A DNA stretch of 64,000 nucleotides from Paraburkholderia largidicola (lineage in GTDB: Bacteria; Pseudomonadota; Gammaproteobacteria; Burkholderiales; Burkholderiaceae), in assembly GCF_013426895.1 (NCBI RefSeq), contig NZ_AP023174.1:3286001-3350000 (forward strand), given 5' to 3'. Of the stretch, positions 57,616 through 64,000 are shown piece by piece; positions within the stretch are counted from its first letter, which is position 1; each line of letters begins with the position of its first letter. The notes under the pieces are model-generated. The model was given only the letters and a program-made list of their open reading frames with translations, did not search any database and was not told where the DNA came from. Both the position numbers and the translations under genes were made by a program.

Positions 57616-58200
57616 GTGATCGCTTCTTCATTCGCGCATGTCTTGCGGTTCGTGCTCGCGGCGCTGTGTTTGATGTCGCTGGGTGGTTGCGCGTGGACGC
57701 TGATTACGGCCGCCGATGCGACGGGTTCTGTGATTCAGGCAGGCTACGCGATCGCGTCGAACTATTCGTCGCCGACTTTTATCAGCGGGCGGCGCGCGAA
57801 GATCAGCACGGTGTGCATCGAGGTGAACCAGCTGGTTTCGGTTGGCGACTTCGTGCCTGCTTTGCAGCTTGCGCTCGATAAGCGCGGGATTCGATCTGAC
57901 GTGTATAACCCGGGGACTTCGCCGGCCGGGTGCGAGGCACGGCTCGTGTATAACGCGTCTGTCGACTATGGGCGCCGCTCGTTCAGCGATGAGCCTACGC
58001 AGTATCTTTCAATGATCGATCTCACGCTGATTCAGCATGGGCGGATTCTCGTGACCGCGCGGTATCAGACGGGTGGGCTTGGGGTCGATCGATACTCGAG
58101 TGCTTCGGTGAAGCTGGATGGGTTGATCGATAAGATGGTCGTGAATCAGATCGCTGATTTGCAGGTTGAGACTATTCAGACTTCAGCAATCGGGAAGTAG
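57616..58200 (+). CDS. Putative lipoprotein of unknown function
   Basis: A 194-residue lipoprotein from a GTG start, with lipobox LGGC (modified C25) after a hydrophobic segment. The mature protein has two regions, one around INTVCIEVNQ-like KISTVCIEVNQLVSVGDFVPALQLAL and one beta-rich region ending NQIADLQVETIQ. The pattern resembles small outer-membrane lipoproteins with an alpha/beta fold, but I cannot assign a family. Codon use in the 3' half is less GC-rich than in the neighbours. It is followed directly by a repeat element. Confidence 0.72.
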   Translation: MIASSFAHVLRFVLAALCLMSLGGCAWTLITAADATGSVIQAGYAIASNYSSPTFISGRRAKISTVCIEVNQLVSVGDFVPALQLALDKRGIRSDVYNPGTSPAGCEARLVYNASVDYGRRSFSDEPTQYLSMIDLTLIQHGRILVTARYQTGGLGVDRYSSASVKLDGLIDKMVVNQIADLQVETIQTSAIGK

Positions 58201-58226
58201 TGCTCTGCAGGGGCTTTGCCGGTCGG

Positions 58227-58535
58227 TGGGGTTTGCCTTTTCGCTGGCATCCGCGTTTTGTTACTGGTGCTTCAAGCGTTGCCCCTGTGCGGGGCGGCAC
58301 CTACTTTTCTTTGCCGCCGCAAAGAAAAGTAGGCAAAAGAAAGCGGCTCACACCGCCAGCACGTGTGTTTGCCTGAGGGCCCCCATAGGTTCTTACACTT
58401 CAAACGGCAACGCCCCCGTTCGCGCTCGTTGCCAACGCTCTCCCTGTACGCCTCACCCACTTCGTGCCCCGCGTCTCAGCACGCCGTGCCAGACAGTCCT
58501 CAGCCGCCCAGGTGGCAAACTGTGTGTAGGCATTC
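58227..58535 (+). repeat. Left copy of a roughly 300-bp intergenic repeat
   Basis: The copy contains an 86-bp core (58275-58360) identical to the reverse complement of 58785-58870. Within it is a perfect stem, CTACTTTTCTTTGC (58301-58314) and GCAAAGAAAAGTAG (58319-58332). Homology continues with gaps outward (CTGGCATCCGCG at about 58244) and inward (GCCGCCCAGGTGGCAAACT at about 58504). No coding potential is supported. Confidence 0.88.
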
Positions 58536-58612
58536 GCGCCATGACCGCATCACTCCGGACTGGGTAGCACGGCTGGTGTTTCTGATAAGAGCACTAACCT
58601 GTGCGGTGCGAC

Positions 58613-58920
58613 ACCCTACACACAGTTTGCCACCTGGGCGGCACAAACCGTTCGCTGCCGCTGGCTCTTGTGAGGGTGTCTGAAGCGGGTGAGGCATCTG
58701 TTCGGAGCGTTGGCAACGAGCGCCAACAGAGACGTTGCCGTGTGGAGCATAAGACCAGTTGAGGGCCCTCAGGCAAATACACGGGCTGGCGGTGTGAGCC
58801 GCTTTCTTTTGCCTACTTTTCTTTGCGGCGGCAAAGAAAAGTAGGTGCCGCCCCGCACAGGGGCAACGCTAGCAAACCAAATGCATAACGCGGATGCCAG
58901 CAAAAAAAGCCCAAACCACC
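58613..58920 (-). repeat. Right, inverted copy of the intergenic repeat
   Basis: The inverted partner of the left copy. The identical core lies at 58785-58870, its stem is at 58813-58826 and 58831-58844, and the inner shared segment AGTTTGCCACCTGGGCGGC is at about 58624. The two copies face each other around a 77-bp non-repeated centre (58536-58612). Confidence 0.88.
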
Positions 58921-59017
58921 ACCCAGCGTCGCAGACGAAAAAAACCTCTTACGGAGGAAAGATTTCGAAAGCACCCCCAGCTTCCGCGCGAAGCGCACCC
59001 CAACTACTATCGCCAGG

Positions 59018-59764
59018 ATGAACTCATCCATTATGGTCGTCGACGACGACCCCGTCGTCCGCGACATCGTGCGCGACTATCTGCAAGGCCGGGGCTTCAC
59101 GGTCTCCGTGCTCGAAAACGGTATGGCGCTACAACAGGCGCTCCAGAACGAACGGCCCGCGCTCGTCGTGCTCGACATCATGATGCCCGAGCTGGACGGT
59201 ATCAGCGCATTGCGCGCGCTGCGCCTCGCCGGCGACAACATCCCCGTGATCCTGCTGACCGCGCGCGCGGATGTGATCGATCGCGTGATCGGTCTCGAAC
59301 TGGGCGCAGACGACTACCTCGGCAAACCATTCGATCCGAGCGAACTCGTCGCACGCATCCGCAGCGTGCTGCGCCGACGCGAAAGCGCAGCGCCTAGCGC
59401 GCCCGAAAATCGCGCGCCGTATCGCTTCGGTCGCTTCGAAGTGAATTTCCCCGCGCGCGAACTGCGCCGCGACGGCGAACGCATCGCCCTGCGCTCCAGT
59501 GAATTCGCGATGCTCAAAGTGTTCGTGTCGCACGCGATGACCGTGCTCACGCGCGCGCAGCTGCTCGAAAAGCTGCACGGCGGCACCGATACGCACCGCA
59601 ATCGCAGCCTCGATGTGTCGATCTGGCGCCTGCGCCGGCTGATCGAAGTCGATCCGTCCGAGCCGCGCTACGTGCAGACCGTGTGGGGCAAAGGCTATGT
59701 ATTCGTGCCGGACGGCGAGATCGGCGCAGCGGAACGTTATGACGCGCCCGTCGCGAATCTCTGA
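59018..59764 (+). CDS. OmpR-type response regulator without kinase, paralogue of 62188-62925
   Basis: A 248-residue regulator. The receiver has VVDDDPVVRD, phospho-acceptor D53 (VLDIMMPELDG) and K103 (ADDYLGKPFD). The winged-helix domain covers about 132-232, ending VQTVWGKGYVFVPDG. It aligns without gaps to the regulator at 62188-62925 over most of its length, with more than half of residues identical by eye (33 of the first 60). No histidine kinase follows. It is preceded by the repeat pair and followed by a convergent four-gene unit. Confidence 0.92.
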   Translation: MNSSIMVVDDDPVVRDIVRDYLQGRGFTVSVLENGMALQQALQNERPALVVLDIMMPELDGISALRALRLAGDNIPVILLTARADVIDRVIGLELGADDYLGKPFDPSELVARIRSVLRRRESAAPSAPENRAPYRFGRFEVNFPARELRRDGERIALRSSEFAMLKVFVSHAMTVLTRAQLLEKLHGGTDTHRNRSLDVSIWRLRRLIEVDPSEPRYVQTVWGKGYVFVPDGEIGAAERYDAPVANL

Positions 59765-59864
59765 CACGCTGCAACGCCGCGTTTCATGAACGGATCGGCA
59801 AGCGCCGACAGCTTGCGCGCGAGCGCAAGAACCACCGCGCCTGCCGCGCGGCCCGCGCAAAGCA

Positions 59865-60551
59865 TCAGAACGTCAACACGCTCATGAACATCCGCTGCAG
59901 CCAGCCGAGCGTCGTCGAATCGGCGAGCATGCCTTGGCCCGCCTGTTCGATGCGTGCGTTCGCCACCTTGCTCGACGCGACGTAGTTCCCCGACTCGATA
60001 TCCTTCGGGTTCACGATGCCCGACAGCCGCAGCCGGTCACGGTTGCCGCCCATCGAAATCAGCTTCTCGCCCGATACCACCAGGTTGCCCGTCGGCATCG
60101 TGCCGATCACCGTGACGGCGAGCGTGCCCGTCATGCCGCTCGTATCGGCGATCGATCCCTGCCCCTTGAACGTCGTGCTCGCCGAGCCGATGTTGAACAG
60201 CCGCGCAAGACGCGCCGCCGTGCCCGTCGATTTGTCGGCGGCTTCGGCTGTGATGTCGCTCGCGCGGCTCGCCTGCGCGTTCGTGCTGTTCGAGCCGGTG
60301 TATGACTCCGACAGACGGATCGTCAGCACGTCGCCGATATGCTGCGCGCGCGGCGTCTCGTACAGCAGAATCCCCGTGCCCGCCTGAAAGATCGCGCCCT
60401 GCGTGTTCACGTTGAGCGGCGCGGTCGACAGCGGCGGCAGCATCGGCGTGTCGACGATCGAATCTTTCGTGGCGCCGCAGCCGGCGAGCGCGTAGAAAGC
60501 GGCGGCGCTCGTCAGCACGGCGACGGCGCGTGGCATGTACATGACGTTCAT
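59865..60551 (-). CDS. FlgH-like lipoprotein (flagellar L-ring family), stand-alone
   Basis: A 228-residue lipoprotein with lipobox LAGC (modified C25). The mature part follows FlgH: HIGDVLTIRLSESYTGSNSTNAQASR, a central GTLAVTVIGTMPTGNLVVSGEKLI, and the C-terminal SGIVNPKDIESGNYVASSKVANARIEQAGQG ending WLQRMFMSVL. FlgH forms the L ring around the flagellar rod. No flagellar gene is adjacent; partners are two small exported proteins and a tiny one. This may be a second FlgH in a secretion or lateral flagellar system, or a paralogue with a new role. Confidence 0.88.
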   Translation of the reverse strand: MNVMYMPRAVAVLTSAAAFYALAGCGATKDSIVDTPMLPPLSTAPLNVNTQGAIFQAGTGILLYETPRAQHIGDVLTIRLSESYTGSNSTNAQASRASDITAEAADKSTGTAARLARLFNIGSASTTFKGQGSIADTSGMTGTLAVTVIGTMPTGNLVVSGEKLISMGGNRDRLRLSGIVNPKDIESGNYVASSKVANARIEQAGQGMLADSTTLGWLQRMFMSVLTF

Positions 60552-60605
60552 GGTGTGTCGTGCCCCTGCGTGTGATGAAGCAATGAAGCCAATCGAAATC
60601 TCTCG

Positions 60606-61331
60606 TCAACCCGCGTCGGGACTGCTCGCCTGCCACTGCCGCACGACCGACTTCATATACGCGTCCGGGTCCTTCAGCAGATAGATGAGCGTCGCGTTGT
60701 GCGTCGCGGGCAACAGGCACAACGTGATCGAACTCACGTCGTTTTCCCAGATATAGACGGGCAGCGCGCCCGCCGTCGGCGAGCTGACCTGCGTCGCGGT
60801 GCGCGGCGCGCCATAGCGGTCTTCGAACGCGTCGCGCAGATCGTCGGCCGTGATCTCGTCGATCACGAATGAAATCTCATACAGCCGGAAGCCGCTCTGC
60901 CCATCGACGCGCACAAAGCGCAGCACATGCTCGTCGGCAGGCGCGCCGTCCACGACGGCGCGCGACACTTCCCAGCCGTCCGCCGCGCGATGCGCCCATT
61001 GGCACGCGATCGTCAGGCTCTGCGACGTCTTCAGCCGCATGCCGAGCGAACCCGCGACGTTGTCCGTCTCGCAGACAGGCACGCTGCCGAGCGGCGTCGC
61101 ACGCACCCGCGAGACGGCGCGAAATTCGTCGAGCGTGATGCCGAGCGGAATGCCGCGAAACGCGAACGGCTTGTCGGCGGTGCGCTTTTTCGCGCCGACC
61201 GCCGACATGCGCAACGTGGCCGCCTGTTGCGGCGACAACATGTTCTGCGCGCTCGCCGCCAACGGTATCAGCGCGCAGGACAAGGCCACGGCGCATGCGG
61301 TCAGCGCGCGCCCAATCGAAGTGAGTTGCAT
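60606..61331 (-). CDS. Exported protein of unknown function
   Basis: A 241-residue protein with a Sec signal peptide (cleavage near SAQ at about 29) and a GAGG ribosome site 6 nt before the ATG at 61331. The mature part contains FAFRGIPLGITLDEFRAV, a pattern seen in several small exported proteins of unknown function, and two cysteines (VCETD and IACQW) plus a third near LCLLPAT. It starts 30 nt after the small lipoprotein upstream and is followed by the FlgH-like gene after 54 nt. Confidence 0.75.
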   Translation of the reverse strand: MQLTSIGRALTACAVALSCALIPLAASAQNMLSPQQAATLRMSAVGAKKRTADKPFAFRGIPLGITLDEFRAVSRVRATPLGSVPVCETDNVAGSLGMRLKTSQSLTIACQWAHRAADGWEVSRAVVDGAPADEHVLRFVRVDGQSGFRLYEISFVIDEITADDLRDAFEDRYGAPRTATQVSSPTAGALPVYIWENDVSSITLCLLPATHNATLIYLLKDPDAYMKSVVRQWQASSPDAG

Positions 61332-61361
61332 GGCTCGCCTCGCGTAACTGATGGCAGCAGC

Positions 61362-61586
61362 TCAGTCGATGGCTGCCGCACAGGCGTCGAACGGCGTCGC
61401 GGCCACATGGCCGACGACGGGCAGAATCTTCAGCGTCGCCGAGGTCAGCCGGCACGGCAGCGCCGCGACGGCGCAGCCGTCGAGCGGCAACACCGCCGCG
61501 CCCACGGCCGACCACATCGCGAGACGCGTAGCAGCGCGTCTTGCGCGCAGGTAAAAGCGTGATTTCGGCACGGCGAACTCCGGCAC
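61362..61586 (-). CDS. Small lipoprotein-like protein, possibly DUF6726
   Basis: A 74-residue protein from a GTG at 61586, one base after the stop of the previous gene, which suggests coupled translation. A hydrophobic segment ends with LPLDGC (candidate lipobox), followed by AVAALPCRLTSATLKILPVVGHVAATPFDACAAAID, with two further cysteines. I recall a similar Burkholderia family named DUF6726; not verified. A longer frame to 61736 overlaps the neighbour and is rejected. Confidence 0.6.
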   Translation of the reverse strand: MPEFAVPKSRFYLRARRAATRLAMWSAVGAAVLPLDGCAVAALPCRLTSATLKILPVVGHVAATPFDACAAAID

Positions 61587-61587
61587 G

Positions 61588-61779
61588 TCAGGCCGTCGTG
61601 TTGACGTGATTGCCGACCATGCCGACAGGCGAGCCGGACGTTTGCGCGGTGCTCGCCTTGTCGCCCGTTGCCGTCGCGGCGGCCGTCGTGGACGTGCCGC
61701 GCGCGGCGGGCTTTTCAGCGGCGGATGGTCGAGCAATGTTCTGCAGTTGCGTCGTGAAGTGGTTGTTCTGAACAGTCAT
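61588..61779 (-). CDS. Tiny Ala/Thr-rich protein, first gene of the exported-protein unit
   Basis: A 63-residue protein, MTVQNNHFTTQLQNIARP then a low-complexity Ala/Thr/Gly middle and a GMVGNHVNTTA end. GAGG lies 6 nt before the ATG at 61779. It has no signal peptide or membrane segment and I do not recognise it. Support comes from the ribosome site and the one-base coupling to the next gene. It could be an intrinsically disordered partner or a translated leader. Confidence 0.5.
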   Translation of the reverse strand: MTVQNNHFTTQLQNIARPSAAEKPAARGTSTTAAATATGDKASTAQTSGSPVGMVGNHVNTTA

Positions 61780-62187
61780 GGCAAACCTCATGAAGTGCGA
61801 GAGTCTTCGGAATCGCCGTGCGCCCGTTTGCGACAGGCATCGCGGAGTCGGCGCACACGGCGGCGTGTGGCATGACGAATGATCCCGTCTGCCTCGTTGT
61901 CACGATGGCTCAAGCAACGCACGTATTTCTGAGGTGCTTACGACCGCTTGCGAATGCACGCGAAATCTTTCCAATGCCGCAAAATGCAGAGGTTTTCGCT
62001 CAACATCCGGAATGCGCGCGCGAGAGAAATATTGCGGACTGCAACGCGCGCGACGGACCGCGACGCCCCGCCTGGCAAGGAAGGCTTCAGAAGGGGTGCC
62101 CCGCGCGCACGCTGCGCGAGAGTTTGAGTAAGTGTTGGTAAGGAAAGCTTCAACCGCCGACAAGCCCTGCCGGACTAGAATTTCGGT
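61780..62187. other. Divergent promoter region between the exported-protein unit and the second regulator
   Basis: About 408 bp without a supported gene. TAGAAT at 62176-62181 stands 6 nt before the regulator ATG, the spacing expected for a leaderless mRNA. No convincing -35 box is present. The remainder shows no strong repeats; short frames in it are not credible genes. Confidence 0.5.
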
Positions 62188-62925
62188 ATGAATCCACAGG
62201 TCCTCATCGTCGACGACGATCCCGTCGTGCGCGATCTGCTTTGCCGCTTCCTGCAATCGAATGGCTACGATGCATCCGTGCTGCATGACGGCACGCATCT
62301 GCAACGCCGTCTCGAACGGGAGCGGCCTTCCGTCGTCGTGCTCGACATCATGATGCCGAACACCGACGGCCTGCGCGCGCTCACCGCATTGCGTGCCGCC
62401 GGCGACGACATTCCCGTGATCTTCGTAACGGCGCGCGGCACGGTGGCCGATCGCATCATCGGGCTGTCGCTCGGCGCCGACGACTATCTGACGAAGCCAT
62501 TCGATCCACGCGAACTGCTCGCGCGCATCCAGACGGTGCTGCGGCGGCGCGGCCCGGCGACGACGAGCGCGCCGGAAGCGCGCAAGCGTTATCGCTTCGG
62601 TCCGTTCGAACTCGACTTCGCAACGCGCACGCTGTCACGCGACGAGACGCGCGTCACGCTGCGCGACAGCGAATTCGCGCTGTTGAAGATCTTCGTCAAC
62701 AATCCGTACAAGGTGCTGTCGCGCGTGCTGATTCACGATCTCGTGCATCGCGACGACCTGCCGTTCCGCGACCGCAGTCTCGATGTGCCGATCTGGCGTT
62801 TGCGCCGCGTGATCGAAAACGATCCGTCGAATCCGTGCTACGTGCAGACGGTGCGCGGCAAGGGCTACGTGTTCGTCCCCGACGCGGACCCGAATGGCGC
62901 GCCCTTCGCCGCCGATCCCGCGTGA
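62188..62925 (+). CDS. OmpR-type response regulator paired with an EnvZ-like kinase
   Basis: A 245-residue regulator. The receiver has IVDDDPVVRD, phospho-acceptor D53 (VLDIMMPNTDG) and K103 (ADDYLTKPFD). The winged-helix domain covers about 130-228, with RYRFGPFELDF and GKGYVFVPD. No Shine-Dalgarno precedes the ATG. The kinase gene begins 7 nt after the stop, so they form a two-component pair. Closely paralogous to the regulator at 59018-59764. Candidate targets include the divergent exported-protein genes. Confidence 0.93.
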   Translation: MNPQVLIVDDDPVVRDLLCRFLQSNGYDASVLHDGTHLQRRLERERPSVVVLDIMMPNTDGLRALTALRAAGDDIPVIFVTARGTVADRIIGLSLGADDYLTKPFDPRELLARIQTVLRRRGPATTSAPEARKRYRFGPFELDFATRTLSRDETRVTLRDSEFALLKIFVNNPYKVLSRVLIHDLVHRDDLPFRDRSLDVPIWRLRRVIENDPSNPCYVQTVRGKGYVFVPDADPNGAPFAADPA

Positions 62926-62932
62926 TTCTCGC

Positions 62933-64000
62933 GTGACCCGCATCAGGAATCCGCTGAATACGCTGTTCGGCAGGATGGCGTTGCTGTCGTCAGCGGTGCT
63001 GTTTGCGATTCAGGCTGGCTGGTTCGTGCTGGTCGTGATGCAGCCGCCGCATCACGAAGTGGACGGTTACGCACGCGGCATTCTGCTCGCGCTGCAGGCC
63101 GCGAACGGCGAGCCCGTCAACGGCGCCGACGTCGCGCCCGCGCTGCGCGTGCATCTCGTGCCGACATGGAACATGCCCGCCACCGTCCATCTCGAGCCGC
63201 CCACGCGCAGGCCCTTCGTCGAGCTCACACGCCATTTGCGTGCGAGCCTGCCCGCCGGCACCGAGATCGCCGTCGACGACACGCATATGCCGCGTCTATG
63301 GGTGCGCTTTCCGCGCAAGTCGATGTGGGTCGTGATACCCGTCGATGTGCCGCCGCGTCCCCGCTTCGTGATCGAATCCGTCTCGATGCTGCTCGCCGCG
63401 CTGCTGCTGTCGCTGCTCGCCGTCTGGCAGATGCAGCGGCCGCTGACACGCGTCGCGCATGCGGCGCGCGCGTTCGGCGCGGGCAGCCGGCCCGAGCCCG
63501 TCTCCGAACAGGGTCCGCGCGAACTGCGCGATCTGATCGGCTCGTTCAACGACATGATGCGACGCCTGAACGAAGCCGGCGACGATCAGGCCGTGATGCT
63601 CGCAGGCGTCGCGCACGATCTCAAAGCACCGCTCACGCGTTTGAAGTTGCGCGCCAGCGTGCTCGCCGACGAGAACGAACGCGCGGGCCTGATCCGCGAC
63701 GTCGATTCGCTGACGAACATCGTGCAGCAATTCCTGGAGTTCGCGGGACAGTCGGCGGAGTCGGGACCGATGACGGAAGTGGACGCTTTCCTGCGCGAGC
63801 AGTTTTCTTCCACGGACGGCATTGAAGGCGATGAAGTTGATGGAGCCGACGAAGCCGACGACGGCGAAGCGCCGCTTTTCAGGCTCGATCTGCAGGCCGG
63901 TTCGCACTTCACGCTGCCGCGCACGCTGCTGGACCGGCTCGTTACCAATCTCGTCGACAACGCGTTCGAGCACGGCGCGCCGCCCGTCGAAATCGCGACG
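62933..64000 (+). CDS. EnvZ/RisS-like sensor histidine kinase (3' end outside window)
   Basis: Starting at the GTG at 62933, the frame is open to base 64000 (356 codons), so the C-terminus is missing. A first helix at about 15-36, a periplasmic domain of about 110 residues, a second helix at about 148-165, a HAMP-like linker (QRPLTRVAHAARAFGAG) and the H-box AGVAHDLKAPLTRLKLR with phospho-acceptor H228 follow in order. The N-box LVTNLVDNAFEHG is present near the end. HDLKAPL replaces the common HDLRTPL. It pairs with the regulator just upstream. Confidence 0.92.
   Translation, partial: MTRIRNPLNTLFGRMALLSSAVLFAIQAGWFVLVVMQPPHHEVDGYARGILLALQAANGEPVNGADVAPALRVHLVPTWNMPATVHLEPPTRRPFVELTRHLRASLPAGTEIAVDDTHMPRLWVRFPRKSMWVVIPVDVPPRPRFVIESVSMLLAALLLSLLAVWQMQRPLTRVAHAARAFGAGSRPEPVSEQGPRELRDLIGSFNDMMRRLNEAGDDQAVMLAGVAHDLKAPLTRLKLRASVLADENERAGLIRDVDSLTNIVQQFLEFAGQSAESGPMTEVDAFLREQFSSTDGIEGDEVDGADEADDGEAPLFRLDLQAGSHFTLPRTLLDRLVTNLVDNAFEHGAPPVEIAT

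Noticed and set aside
58166..58782. Several short frames inside the inverted repeats
   Set aside because: They are mirrored on both strands because the DNA is repeated and inverted; composition is explained by the repeat, not by coding.

Overview
The window looks like chromosome 1 of a Burkholderiaceae species, most likely Paraburkholderia or a close relative. Reasons: very high GC with strong third-position bias; the gene sets hemA-prfA-prmC-grxD-ubiX, petABC-sspA-sspB, a his operon that also carries marC and murA, mla genes with mlaA inside the operon, and a long-form ThiE. This is inference from gene order and protein resemblance; no database search was run. Most of the window is housekeeping sequence. 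I saw no insertion sequence, prophage, CRISPR array or rRNA.

Layout. 1-1.8 kb (minus): a cut aminopeptidase P gene and a small membrane protein. 2.0-8.2 kb (plus): an unpaired OmpR-type response regulator, then hemA, prfA, prmC, grxD, ubiX and a DODA-type dioxygenase. 8.2-24.9 kb is a mosaic of short units: an APC permease, cspA with a strong promoter and long leader, a YegD-like Hsp70, four transporters with partners (including a TetR/MFS divergent pair with a clear operator and an MFS plus UxaA-type dehydratase pair), a nitroreductase, methyltransferases, a flavoprotein and DUF proteins. 25.0-29.2 kb (minus): petA-petB-petC-sspA-sspB followed by tRNA-Thr(TGT). 29.4-31.4 kb: Nif3-like protein and a DegS-like protease, divergent.

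31.5-50.3 kb is one unbroken minus-strand series of 25 genes: mlaFED-mlaA-mlaCB, an ABC-2 exporter pair, bolA, murA, hisG-D-C-B-marC-H-A-F-I-E, a small membrane protein, a HIT protein and tatABC. It joins outer-membrane lipid transport, peptidoglycan precursor synthesis, histidine synthesis and twin-arginine export. Many junctions overlap by 4 nt. 50.4-54.0 kb (minus): thiO-thiS-thiG-thiE behind a TPP riboswitch. 54.4-58.2 kb (plus): an SbmA/BacA-type ABC transporter translationally coupled to an atypical SDR, then two exported proteins.

58.2-64 kb is the least ordinary part. A large inverted pair of intergenic repeats (86 bp identical core in each copy) precedes a response regulator without a kinase. 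A four-gene minus-strand unit follows, encoding small exported proteins including a stand-alone FlgH-like lipoprotein. Next comes a second, paralogous response regulator with an EnvZ-like kinase that runs off the window end.
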